Assembly (NCBI GenBank): GCA_021292105.1
Contig: CM037865.1
Coordinates: forward strand, 68,116,856 to 68,180,855
Length of the DNA: 64,000 nucleotides
Source of the DNA: Anadara kagoshimensis
Lineage: Eukaryota > Mollusca > Bivalvia > Arcoida > Arcidae
Direction: 5' to 3'
The notes under the pieces were generated by a model that did no database searches, was not told the DNA's origin, and saw only the letters and a list, made by a program, of their open reading frames with translations. Position numbers and translations under genes: made by a program. Position 1 is the first letter of the stretch; the number at the start of each line of letters is the position of its first letter. Below are positions 12,547 to 24,748 of this stretch, piece by piece.

Positions 12547-15500
12547 AACAATTTAAGAAAAAAGAATTATGGATTTGAGCTTAATGTTTTGGACATATTT
12601 GCATTGATATTAAAATGAATAATTCAAGGCGAGCATCAAATACATTATAAACATGTTTTGTTATAAAAAACGATTGTTACCATTGACAAAATAAGGGACA
12701 AGTTTCCGTATATCTATATCATACGCCTATAGCTTCGCTATAGCTACACATTGCATTCAAGGCAGCATCCTTTTAAAAATTTGTATTGTGTCAATCAGTG
12801 AACCCAATATATATATTTCTTATTTCTGACATCCATCAATTTGAGGCTTTTCAAGTTATTTATTATAACTCATTTTTTTTCTTTTATGAATTGGCACGTA
12901 ACATAGAATCAGTTTCAATTCCGTGTCTAAATCATGTACCTGATATATTAATGCTATCAAACTTTTTCTCATATCTTGATTAAGTGATTCTGTGACAGTA
13001 CAATATTGTAAATAAAGATTTCCTTTTATATGTCTGCTTGACAATGTCACTTTATTGGAATTAATTTAGGCTTTTAGTCTCATTTTGTTGATAGTATCTG
13101 CAATATAGTTTTGCTTGGAATTATATATATTACGAATGGTATCACCAGAGCGTACTCTTATATCTTCAACAGGAAAAAAAAACAAGTGATATACTGACAT
13201 AAAATTTGGCATACTATTTCCAATTAACTGTCTGGTTTGGTTTATTACTTTCCTTCGGATTTGACATAACAATGACCATTAATAGAAAGAAATTAGAAGT
13301 CGTATGGGACTCTGATAGGGTACAGAAAGCATAACAACTGGTAATAAAAACGAATGGTAAGCATTTTGGAAATTTAAAACTATTTTCTATTGAAATCATA
13401 TATATGTCAGCAACAAACGGAATAAACATTATAACATGGCGCCAAACACAAGGCAACACAATGCATTTCTATAGTCTTTAGACAGATTCTAACTAATATG
13501 TTTTGATGAAGCTACACCATTCGAAATGATATGAATAGGATTGTGTTTCATAAACAACATTTAAAGAGTAATTAATTATTATGTATTTTATGAAATATTT
13601 TCATGAATACCACGGTTAGAAAGAATGAATATAAAAACCTTAACGTCACGAAACACATTTATACTAATCTTGATAAAACACATGAAGGGTTGTTGATCGT
13701 GTAATACCTGAATTAATTTTTAAAACCCATATTCCGAAGAATTGTACAATTCAAAAATCATAAAAAAGTAAAATGCAAGGGTTTTAATGAAATTATATAC
13801 ATTATTTTCAATGAAAACTTTTGGCGATACGGAAATTAGAAACGCTGATTATATTACTTAACTAATTGTCGTAAAGAAAACAGAAAACATGTATTGAGAC
13901 AAGTTGGACATTGTTTATATAGATTATCAAAAAATTACCGGTGATAAAATGATATAAAATTCGGTTTTATTGCGTTCTTTTTCAATGTTGTGACATATTT
14001 GAATTGTAAAATGTATGTTGCCTTTTCAGACATGGCCCTATTTAGTGTTTATGGCAAACATTCACACAAAGAATATAATTTAATTAAAAGTGTTTGCATT
14101 TCTTATTGATATTACCTCGAAGAATTAGGTTGTTTTCACAGTAAAAAATCAAATGAAGTCATAAATTTTCTTAAATATAAAAAATTTTAACCACTTAATT
14201 AGTCCAGTTTTTCTGACACAAATGTACTAGGATTCAACTTCAAGGACAGATGGAAGCTGGTGACAAACAGAATAAGATATACTACATAAATATTCCTAGT
14301 TAGCACTAAAATCTAGATTACATAGAATTAGTTATCCGTTCTATATAACAGTGTGAAACCAATATATGTATTAAGTGTTAATTAATAAAATACAACTGTA
14401 TGTGATTATCATACACGCTCTTTATAGATAAGTTGCTTGTTTACTCAATGATAAACCAAAAAGAGTTACAACCTAAACATAGACTTCGTACTCAGGTGTT
14501 TGATTTTTTATTTAAACTCTTATACAGTGATTAATCGGGTATATTTACAACTAATAACTGTGGTGAGTCACGTTCTTGACAGTTTCGAATTTATGATTTT
14601 AACCTTATTGTTTTTTAATTCAAGCATAGTGGTATTTTAAATAAAGCAGTCAAATGTATAGTGTTTATCTGATCAACTACAGTGCTCTTGCGACTGAAAG
14701 TCGATTGAAACTAAAATTTCTAAAATATACTGTTATCTTGATGACCATACTCAATTGTTTTTATTAAAAACAACGAAATTCTGATGGGTCCACAGATGAT
14801 ATTTATTATCACAATTATTTACATCACTATTGTCTATTATTATCAAGTCACTAACCATTGAATCTTTAATGCATAGTAAAACATTTTAAGGTACACAGCT
14901 AAACGATTAAACTTTTACGCAATGCAGAATTCAAAGAGATAATCAGTGACACTATGTACGTTACATGTTGAAAATATATTATAATTTGAGCAAAAACTAA
15001 TTAGTCGTCAACCTTTTTGTTTTCAAAATTTCTTATTAATTTCAATTCTCAGGTGCAAAATAAATGTGTCATTATAGCAACCATGTCATACAATATATTG
15101 TTAGCATGCACGAAATCATTCTAACCCGTATTTTCGACGTATACAACAAGTTTAACCACAATAAATCACTATTTCTGGGATTTCCTGTCATATGTAAGAA
15201 TATCATAAGGAAGTCTTGATTGTGTTAACACAAATGAAGGTACATTACTTTAAGGATCGAGACATATATGTCACCATTACTACTTAATAACAAACCACTG
15301 ATCTAATTCTGAATACAGTAAGTAATAAATTGAACGCAAGTAATGATAAATTTGACGGAACAAGAGGTGAGTTAGCTGATTGAAGTTTCAACATTGTTTC
15401 ATCCAATTTATTGCTAAATGAATATGTAGTGGTCATGGCATTGATTAGAGAGTTTTGTGTGTTTTCCCCGATTACATGTTATTGTTGTATAGTTGTTATT

Positions 15501-16380
15501 GTGAAAATCTGAAATATTGTAATAAAAATAGTAAAATATTAAATGAATGATTATGGCGACTTTGTCAGACATATCTACATTTCAATAAGTAAAGCATTTA
15601 CATTCATTGAACTGACTGTACTAATACTATTATCGAAGAAAATGTAATTGAATTATTTTATTTGATAACGTAATTTGTCATAGTGGCGACCTTTTGTCTA
15701 CAAAAAATGGATATTGTGTATTTTTGTCGTATTTTCTTCTGAGATAAGAGCGTAAATATAGAAATAACATATTTTAAGAACATAAATATTCATTTTATTA
15801 AAATGTTGCGGATAATGTCAGAGATAAAAGAAACTTTAAACCTGATTTAAAGAAAATGTTTTTTACTCATTAGTCTATATTTCCTTTTTATGACCTTATT
15901 AGTGTTATCCTTAAGTAGTTTCTGTAAAGTGCAAAAAGTTAAATGAATGTTTATACATGTATTTGGAAGGATGAGTGAATATTTTAGTGTCTTCTTTAGG
16001 CAGAGAACTAGGAGGCTTAGCTGTCTATTGCGTCAAAATAGATCACGGTTTCTATCAGAGGCAGATTTTAATATAAGAAAGTTTGTACGTTCGATGATAG
16101 AAGCTCTGTGGTATTTCTATGGGTTGTCCGGTTTTCTTCGACATAATAGAGCTGACCGTCACGATATAAGTTAAACAATCCTTAATGGGGTTTCAGACAC
16201 CATATTGTCCTTGTTCATTCATTAGCTAGCACGATAAGCATGATGCTTACACGTTGTATATTAGGATCAATGATGAAAAGGTAAGCCATCAAGCAAATTA
16301 CATATTTACTTACGCAATGGTCGCGTAATCAATGATGTATTGACTCGTTGTTAACCAAATGACCTTAAGAATATTACTTT

Positions 16381-16457
16381 TAATTAACGATAAGGCGTCT
16401 TCTTTGTTATTCGGCGATAATAAAGATAAATGTGTTTATAATCATAATACAAAGTAG
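16381..16457. other. Second conserved block between duplication copies
   Basis: About 77 bases, starting TAATTAACGATAAGG, match 61,309-61,384 with about three differences, while the bases on either side are more diverged. No coding frame was seen. Confidence 0.6.
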
Positions 16458-16682
16458 AAAACTAAGATAAAACAGACGATTAAGTTTACCTTTGAAAACT
16501 CTATTATAGAATGAACACAGATTCTTGTACAAAGTAATTGTTATAGATGGTCTGCATATATACCTTTGTAAACACATTTTTTATTTTGAGAGTCAAATAA
16601 AAGATCGTATAATATTGCAATGATAATTGATAATTTGTTGATTGAAATATCTAGAATCACATTATCGATTGATTTTCTTTAT

Positions 16683-16985
16683 AAAGTGGTATGTGAGGAG
16701 TTAAGGTACGAACCCTGGGCGGGATCTGTCCCAGGCTTGAAAATAAATAGTAAATGTTCTTTCGCGAAGCACTGAGGAATTTGAAATGAGAGTCAAGGTT
16801 TTCTTAAGAAGATACCCTCCAAACTGATGTCCTGTGTCAGGAAAGACCTGGCATGTTAAGAAATCCATCCTGCACATGAGTGCACTGCAAATATGTTTTT
16901 TATCACATCACCTATAGCTGAAGACGTCGCAATATTAACTATGTTTTATTTCGGCGTAAAACCCAAATTTAATAAATCAATAAAT
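16683..16985 (+). repeat. tRNA-derived SINE (5' part decayed)
   Basis: A B-box-like stretch (AGGTACGAACCCTGGG) at about 16,702 is followed by the SINE body: GAAGATACCCTCC, GAGTGCACTG and CTATAGCTGAAGACGTCGC. It ends GGCGTAAAACCC and an AATAAATCAATAAA tail. The copy at 61,672-61,985 is its counterpart in copy B, so this insertion predates the duplication. The A box is not recognisable. Confidence 0.65.
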
Positions 16986-19190
16986 GCATTAATCAACTCG
17001 AATGGGAAACTTTGCTTCTTGATCATTACATACACGTAATTTATTAAGGCAATTACACATGTTTTAGACAATATGTTTGTGATTTTGAATAATTTTGATA
17101 CTGACAATTAATGAATAATCTGATGTAATAATAAATTTACAACATGATATCATTTTACCATTAATTAGACAAATATTACCAAACAGTACTAAAGTATTTT
17201 AAATAATTTAGTTAGTACAAGCAAACAGTATGTGTTTCTGCAAGTCATCTAATTGATACGGCTGTAAAGTAATGACAGGAATAAAATTTTGTTTTTTACG
17301 CATACTCATGTGCAAATTTCGCGTAAGGACCTCTTGTAATTTTCAGAAAAGCACGAAAAATATTTTTCCTGTCACCTATGTGCCGCCTTAAATTGGTAAC
17401 TAAAAATCTGTGTAATATATCGCTAGAAAGTGGCCTTTTACTTGCAACATTCATTGCAAGAATCACCGTTTTTTGTTAAAAATGTGATTGATAATTGATA
17501 TAAATGTGCATTAACCTGGAAGTGAACAAATAAACAGGTGAAGTGGCTTTATATCAATGAACATCTTGCAATCTTTGAAAGGTGTAATTATTTACATCGC
17601 AGAAAGAACAGATTTATCAACATTATAACTACATATTATGTAATACAAAGGCAGATAACACAAGATATGTGATTATAGTTAGGTATCACAAGGTATTGCA
17701 TCATTCAAAATTTATTTAACAAAACTCAAAAACGAATACTGGAACAATTAAACATAATTACATTTGCTACTTTTAGATTCAAGATAAATTTAATAAATTA
17801 ATTAAAGTAATAGCGCCAATTGAATCGTTTAAAAGTTACACCTTATTCATCATTCGATTAGATGAAAGAAATCGTTAAATGCAATATACACTTTATCATC
17901 TTTGTTGATAGCCTTTAATGTTTATATAAACATTTTAATAAAGTTTATTCATTTAACAAAATTAAACATCTTCCTAATGTTCTTAATCAGGGACATAATC
18001 CTTTACTTTAAGATTGATGATTAAGTCACCTTCTAACTTTTTGCTTTTGTATAGCTTTCTATGCATATTGTCATTCTCGGGCAGTAAATAATCCAGTGTT
18101 ACAGTTGTAGTTATATGAATAATAATATCTAAACAATTAACATACAAAAATCATTAAGCAGTTTGTATAAACATTCTACTAAAATATCGAGAGATATTTA
18201 AATAAAACAATATCCAGTATATGAATTTAGGTACTGGGCATTTACACAATTGCTGCTATTAACATTTCCGTTTGTTTTGGATCATCTTTGGAATAATATT
18301 AATGTACATATTTACCAAAAGATCTTTAGTAATGTAAAACATGTGTTATATTAAAATCTCCAATACTAAAGACATGTTATCCTACTTTAGTATTTAAACA
18401 TTTTAGTCATGTTCTTATAGGAATAACACATATTGAAATAGGGGTTGAAGTAGCGGTTAAAATAGATTTTGAGTTGTTGATTTTTTTTTAAATCATTTTA
18501 TATTCCTATACATTAATGATTTGAAAACGGAAATAGTTTTGTCATGTTACTATGTAAATTCAGCTTAAACACCCACCGTTTGTAAAAGTCTTTAAAATTA
18601 AATCCGTACTGAATTATTCAGTAAATTGTATTTCAGTTATGATTCGACAGTTTTTATTCACACAAATACCATTATTTCATATGTTATGATTGTGTGAAAT
18701 ATTAACCATTGGTTTATGGATCAAATATAACGGTCTACATACTTTGGTAGAATCGCTTTCGTAACTGATAATATTGCTGCATTTGTTAATTCGCTTACCT
18801 ACCAAATTCTTTTCTTATCTTTAAACAACCCGTCAGCTGATTCCTTTACGCAAGATAGCATAAAGAATTCCGCAGTATCTGTGCAAGAAGTTCTTTGAAG
18901 CAAGATTTATAGTTAGCTTTCTGTCCATTTCGTACAAATACACGATATTCTTTGAATCTGAGTGGCCCGTTTTGTGTTTTATGCATATTTTTCATTCATA
19001 ATAAAGCACAAGTCCGCCTTTAACGAACTATCAAACGATCTGCCCGCATTTACTAAACGACATTACACTCACATTTTGCAAGTTATACCTCTTGTACTGG
19101 GATATCACTGGGTTACAATAGAAATACCACATGGTTGTACCGAAATGGAAGGAGTTTTCACACGCCGACAGTAATTTTCGAGAAATATTT

Positions 19191-19356
19191 TGGCGGGTGT
19201 AGCTAGCTAAACAGGAGGTGCTTACCCTTCCGGAGCACCCGGCCTCATTTCCCTGGTGGAAGTTCAGGTGTCTAACCTAACTTGCCAGTTTCAAAGTTTT
19301 TACTTTGCTTCTTGATTGGGATTCGGACATGGATTAGTATGTTTGTTTTTGATTTG
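19191..19356 (+). repeat. Well-preserved retroelement 3'-end fragment, only in copy A (copy 5)
   Basis: The complete sense 3' end is visible: GGCGGGTGTAGCTAGCTAAA, GGTGCTTACCCTTCCGGAGC, CTGGTGGAAGTTCAGGTG, TTCGGACATGGATTAG and GTTTGTTTTTGATT. Copy B lacks it: the sequence preceding AGTAAATGTACTTTTGC (63,164 onward) has none of these blocks. It therefore arrived after the duplication, or was lost from B. Confidence 0.85.
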
Positions 19357-20440
19357 TTACATTTTATGTGGTAAAGTAAATGTACTTTTGCGAAATTAAA
19401 ACTGAGTCAATTTTATTGTTCAAACAGCGATTCTATTATATGTATAGTAACAACATAAAACAGACTTAAGTAGTTTTCCATATACGGAATTTTTTACTGT
19501 TTATACAAATTCATAAGGAAAAGGTAATCATTTCTGAAAAACAGCTTATATTAATAATTACATCACTGATAGATGATGTAGATCGCAAGTTAGTAAAAAA
19601 AAACAACTTAATTTGTTTGCGTCTTAAATCAGCCTGATGAGTAGGTACTCAGCACGTCAATTACTATATTTAAATGATCGTCATATTTTGTTTGATATTT
19701 CCCCTTTTATGCCTTACGTTTAATCTATCATCTTGTGTTGCTTTTTTGAAGTTATATTTATTTTAGGATGTTATCCACACTTGATAATTAAAAGTTCACG
19801 GTCTGTGTACCCTTCACATAAATCTGAGACTTACCGAAAGTTACGAATGCATAGTTATAACAGTTTTTACTCAATGTTGGCTTCATGTATTGTGTTCAGA
19901 ACAGCGTTATATAATTCTATATGGAATGCTAAATCATTATAAGAGTAATAACTTAAATACAAGTGAAATAAATTCTACAGGAAAGCGGAAGGATATAGAA
20001 CTCTTAGTAATGTAATCATTAAACACCAACAGTAAAACATAGGTACTTACGGTAAAACATGGAGGAAATTCATTTTGATAAAAACAACTATATGTTGAAA
20101 GTACTCAATTCCTTAGAATATTTTACATCAGGGATGTTTATTACGTTATAAAAACCATTACGTCTGAAACATACTAAATGTATACGACATATAATCTTTA
20201 TTTGTAAGGCCACAGACCCATATAGTAGTTACATAGTTACATAGTATATACATTACAATTCTGCCATGAAAGCTATATTACAATATTATTGTGTTTTATA
20301 TACAATTTTCGTTTTTGAAATGCGTGATATAGAAAATTTCCCACTGCTTGTATATTTGACAATTTTTTGGATGACAAGAGAATAACAAATTTATGAACAT
20401 TTGGGGATTGAAAAAATAGTTTTGGTATAAATTGATGTCT

Positions 20441-23400
20441 TCAATTCTCGTAAAATTTACAAATAAATAAAAAATGATATTCATCTTCAATTAACCCAAG
20501 GTTACAAAACTTACAAATTCTGTTTTGTTTTACAATATTTTTATATCTACCTTTCTCGATCATTAAATCATGGGAACTGATACGGAAATTTGTTATGATT
20601 TTACGGTATTTCTTTAAGTTAAAAATTTCTAGATAAGGTTCCTGACAAAAATTGGTTTTGAACAATTTGTAAAATGATAATTTTGAAGTGTTTTCTATAT
20701 TTTTTCTCCACTCTTGCAAATATATATCTTTTAACCTTTGTATAATGTCATCAATATAATACTCGATATTTATATTATTTTGATATTCCCATATAAAATT
20801 AAGTCCACAATCACACAGAATTTTTTTAACCTTTGATGACCAGTTTATATAACCAAGTTGATCGTAAAAAACTAACATATTATACGCTTTTTTGACAATT
20901 CTATCATCTGACATGGAAAGAATTTTCCCCCAATATCTAAGAAGACGTTTAACTGTTAAAATATACAATTGATACCTTCCACATTCTGCTAATACAGCTA
21001 GATTACATGAGCGTAAAGATGTATTTAAAAATCTTTTACATGCGTATATCTGAACACTTTCTATAGAAGGATATGACTGAAAACCCCATATTTCAGCACC
21101 ATAAAACAAAATTGGGCATACCTTTGTATCAAAAATTTTAAAAAATGTTTTAAACTTTAAATCTTCGATCTTATAGAGCATTGATAATACTGCTGTTAAA
21201 ACCCGTTTTCCTTTTTCCGCCAATTTTTCGGTCATAGCATACAATGAAAATTTACAAGAAAATAATAATCCTAAATAGGTATAAGTATTTACACATGCTA
21301 AGTATTTCCCTTTAAATAACCATTTCTCGTTTTTACGTATGTTGCCCTGTCTGAACACGACAACTTGGGTTTTATTGGGATTAACCTCTAGTTTCCACTT
21401 ATCACAATATTGTTCCAATAGTGTTAACTGACTTTGAAGACCTTTAACTGTGTCAGATATTAAAGCGATATCATCTGCAAAAAGCAAAATTAAAACTTGC
21501 AGAACATCTGGAAAAAGTTGCACTACTTTCAAATCACATTCAACAATAGATTTTGTAAATTCTTCTATGAATAATGAGAATAATATCGGGCTTAATGCAC
21601 AACCTTGTCTCAGACCTAGAGTGCAATTAAAACATTCTGTAAAACCATTTTTTGTTTTCACACATGCAGTTACTTCTTTATACATTGACTTCAATAAAAT
21701 ATAGATTCTACCAGAAAGCCCTCTCATTGAACATATATTCCATAGTTTTTCTCTTTTAATAGAGTCAAAAGCTGATATCTTATCAAATATACTACTCCAC
21801 TGAGTGATCCTTTTACATAATATAGTAGTAAAAATTTTTCCAAAAATACTTAATAAAGAAATACCTCTGTAATTTTCTGGCTTATTTCTAGCCCCCTTTT
21901 TATGTATTGGAACAATAATAGATGTAGTCCACATACTTGGAAAAACGCCTGAATTAAAAATCCTATTGAACAAATCTTTTAAAAGTGGTAGATACATTTC
22001 AAAAGAATAAACAAAAAATTCTGGTAACAAATCATCTGGACCTGCAGATTTGTTACATTTTAAATCTTTTACAGAAGATATGATCTCCTCATAAGTAATT
22101 TCACCATTTAAAATTTCAAATTCAATGTCAGTAATAACATCACCTTCTGCATGTTGTTGTATATCGTCTATAGGGGGAGAAGTATCAGGCAATGTGTATA
22201 GATCTGTAAAATACTGAAACCATTCATCAGAGCTAATAGTATCACAAACACTATTTACAGTACCATTAAGCCCTCTTAGAATGGACCAGAATTGTTTTGA
22301 ATTGTTACAAAACTTATCAAGCTTGTTTGAAATATGACGAAAAAATGATGTCTGTTTTGTGCTACACATGTTTTTAAATTGTTTCCTCCTTTGAAGGAAA
22401 TCTTGTAGATGATTGTCAGACTTAGTATTTCTAAATAGAGATAATGCGTGTAATTTTTGTTTTTTAAACTCGACGCATTCTTTGTCGAACCACGGAGGCT
22501 GCTTAAAAACTGTATTTACAAGCTTAGTATGAAAAATATTAGCAGCTTCTTTTAAACAGTTTGTAAAAATACTAACAGCATCGTTTACATTATCTTGATA
22601 CAACATGTCATATATTTGGTTATTAACATTATGTACACATTTATCTACATTTGATCGAAATTCTTCTACTTTCTCAACATCCCATCTATATTTGTATTTG
22701 ACACACTCTGTACTGTGTTTTTGTGGGAGTATGGAACTAATTATATTTATACTAATTGGTAAATGAAATGACTCTGATCTTATCTGTGATTGAATCAAAT
22801 ATGTCACCTGAAACAATGAAATAATCGATAGTGCTGTTACCGGTTGGACCAATGAATGTAAAATCACCAATGTCTTTGTCCGACCCACAGCGCCCGTTTA
22901 CAATATGTATATTATAGTTTTTACAAAATGTTAAAAGTTGTTGACCAAATGCATTTATCTTACTGTCAACTGATACCCGAGCCCTTTGAAAAATACTGGA
23001 CAAAAATCACTAAAAGTGTCAAACTCAGGAGAGTTGGATTCTTCATATACAAAATAATCCTTTTCAGTTCCAGTACGAGCATTAAAGTCACCACCAATGA
23101 TACAGTGCTTATTATTAAGATTTATATCATCAGACAACAACTCATCCTCCAGTAATTTAATACCTTTGTCAAACATACCATCATAAAAAGGAGAGTTTGT
23201 CTCTGGTATATAAACAATTGTTATTAAAACGTCTTTTTCAGTATGAAATACTTTTTTATCAAAATTTAAATAAATCGCAATTTTTGACTCCGGTATAAGA
23301 CGTTTGACAAATTGTTTGATAGAACTGTGTACTAAAGCTACAATGCCTCCCATTGCTCTACCTTTAGCTTGTTTACGCGAGGCTTCACACAGAAATATAT

Positions 23401-23593
23401 CATAGTTATCAAATGTACCATTCAAATTAAAATCGTCATGTTCAATCCATGTTTCGGTCAAACCTATAATTTTAAAAGTTTTAATGAAGTTCAATAAGTC
23501 ACTATTGTTCAGTTTTGATCTAAGACCTTCAATATTCCATGCTAAAAAGTTCAATTCCTGTTTGGATGATTTGTTTGGGTCCTGGCCACACCC
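20441..23593 (-). pseudogene. LINE ORF2: APE endonuclease and reverse transcriptase, broken
   Basis: The endonuclease part (23,554 down to about 22,760) shows WNIEG, LTETW, GGDFNA and a STIDYF box. The reverse transcriptase part (about 22,100-20,900) shows SAGPDDLLPEFF, PIHKKG, YRGISLL, LRQGCALSP and the FADD box (21,470-21,481). A C-terminal Cys-Cys-His-Cys cluster (CxxC, nine residues, H, four residues, C) lies near 20,450-20,530. Damage: the frame slips at a T-run near 23,003-23,007 and returns near 22,770-22,790. The endonuclease SDH box reads SFH. The usual sequence between the RIT.W motif and KAFDSI is missing near 21,770-21,780, so the motif A catalytic Asp is gone. No ATG opens the frame after the ORF1 stop; the first codons run from a TAG at 23,594-23,596. 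The frame could not make an active enzyme. Confidence 0.93.
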
Positions 23594-24748
23594 CTATCTA
23601 CTACCGTCCATTGTCTGTCCTGTATCTTGTCCTCTTCTTACTGCTGTTCTGAACACTCTATCTCCATTACTTTGAGTTTGTTCCCTCTCCTTTACAACTA
23701 GCTTTCCTTTGTAAAAGTATGCATTATTTCCCTTTTCTTTTTCCTTTTTGATTGCATTTCTATGTTTCCATGTAAGGTCATCTGACACCCTTATTCCTTC
23801 TGTTCTTAAACTATCTCTGTTGTTCACAACTGTCATTTTGTCGCTCCAGTGTGCAAACCTGACCATTACTGGCCTCGTGGTGCCTTCATGTGATCCACCA
23901 ATTCGATGAGCTCGAATTATATCTCTGTGATTCCAGTCCCTGTTTCTGTCCGCTACTTTTAACACTTTCTGAATTATCACATCCTTACATTGTTGGCTGT
24001 TAGTTTCTGTACCTTCTGGAATTCCGAATATTCTTAAGTTATCCCTTCGACTATATGCTTCTTGTTTCTCCACTTGAATTTCAAGTTGGTCGATTTTACT
24101 ATATATTGGTTCCAAGTCACATTCTTCATATAAACAATCCACATCCGAGACTAGAATTCTATGATTTTCTTTCATGTTCTTTATCTGATCTTTTAATTTT
24201 GATATATCCTCCTCGTTATTTATTTGGCGTCTTTCTAACGATACAACTTTTTCATTCAAATTTGGACACGTTTCTTTCACAACTTTAATATCATCTCTGA
24301 CAGATCTGATCTCTGTTAATAATACATCTTTTAAGGACCTGATTTCTGTTAAAATTTCAATATCAGATGGTCCGGGGTTTAATTCTATGTCTGCAGACAA
24401 CAGCAGAATCCTCTGGGAGTAGTTAAATTCAGTTTTTATTTCGAATGATGAGCCTAATGTACCTCGCAATAGAACATAATTAACAATGCCTTTATGAGTT
24501 TGAAAGTTCTGACCGCCATGGGCCTCCATATGTATTTTCATTTGATGTAGTACCCCTGCTTGGTCTATTAATATACCTGATATTAGGAATACACCAAGAA
24601 ACGCCATTGTGACTAGCACTCTATAATGTACATCGCTCGAACCACTCGATGGACAATAGACACCAGATGGAAGTTTTATTTGGCGAGTACCGGACGGCTG
24701 ATTGAAGGAACCAATTCGTACGCGCCACGTTACAATATCGATACCCAT
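23594..24748 (-). CDS. LINE ORF1 protein with 2A-like motif, coiled coil and RRM
   Basis: An intact 384-codon frame starting at an ATG. Residues about 43-62 form a hydrophobic stretch (VLVTMAFLGVFLISGIL) that could be a signal or membrane anchor. Residues 120-127 read DIELNPGP, the 2A consensus D(V/I)ExNPGP, with the expected break between Gly126 and Pro127. Residues about 128-232 are charged and heptad-like, suggesting a coiled coil. Residues about 234-245 (RRDNLRIFGIPE) open an L1-ORF1-like RRM, followed by a C-terminal domain around RPVMVRF and DDLTWKHR. In L1 elements such proteins trimerise and bind the element RNA as chaperones. If 2A works, translation would release an N-terminal hydrophobic peptide from the RNA-binding part. 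The frame ends in TAG, and ORF2 follows in the same phase. Confidence 0.92.
   Translation of the reverse strand: MGIDIVTWRVRIGSFNQPSGTRQIKLPSGVYCPSSGSSDVHYRVLVTMAFLGVFLISGILIDQAGVLHQMKIHMEAHGGQNFQTHKGIVNYVLLRGTLGSSFEIKTEFNYSQRILLLSADIELNPGPSDIEILTEIRSLKDVLLTEIRSVRDDIKVVKETCPNLNEKVVSLERRQINNEEDISKLKDQIKNMKENHRILVSDVDCLYEECDLEPIYSKIDQLEIQVEKQEAYSRRDNLRIFGIPEGTETNSQQCKDVIIQKVLKVADRNRDWNHRDIIRAHRIGGSHEGTTRPVMVRFAHWSDKMTVVNNRDSLRTEGIRVSDDLTWKHRNAIKKEKEKGNNAYFYKGKLVVKEREQTQSNGDRVFRTAVRRGQDTGQTMDGSR
24368..24391 (-). other. 2A-like ribosome-skipping motif in ORF1
   Basis: The codons encode DIELNPGP, preceded by a leucine-rich run (RILLLSA), as is usual for 2A sequences. 2A-like motifs at ORF1 N-termini are known from trypanosome ingi/L1Tc and from CR1-like elements of sea urchins and other invertebrates. 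Function here is inferred from the motif only. Confidence 0.88.

Larger units (their letters stand above)
7600..20180 (+). repeat. Segmental duplication, copy A
   Basis: A collinear series of blocks matches copy B (53,200-64,000) in the same order and orientation. Examples: 8,140-8,480 with 53,530-53,890; 9,480-9,640 with 54,810-54,965; 10,040-10,210 with 55,170-55,350; 10,880-11,450 with 56,030-56,600; 11,930-12,760 with 57,490-58,290; 14,660-16,460 with 59,660-61,390; 16,680-17,690 with 61,670-62,670; 19,370-20,180 with 63,140-63,950. Copies differ by many substitutions and by indels, including about 1.1 kb at 13,480-14,640 absent from B. No reading frame is conserved between copies. The 70-codon frame at 10,880 and the 75-codon frame at 15,947 are both disrupted in B, so the duplicated DNA looks non-coding. 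Confidence 0.85.

Noticed and set aside
15947..16174. 75-codon basic frame as a small gene
   Set aside because: The homologous DNA at about 60,920-61,090 carries frame-breaking indels and no selection on codons is apparent.
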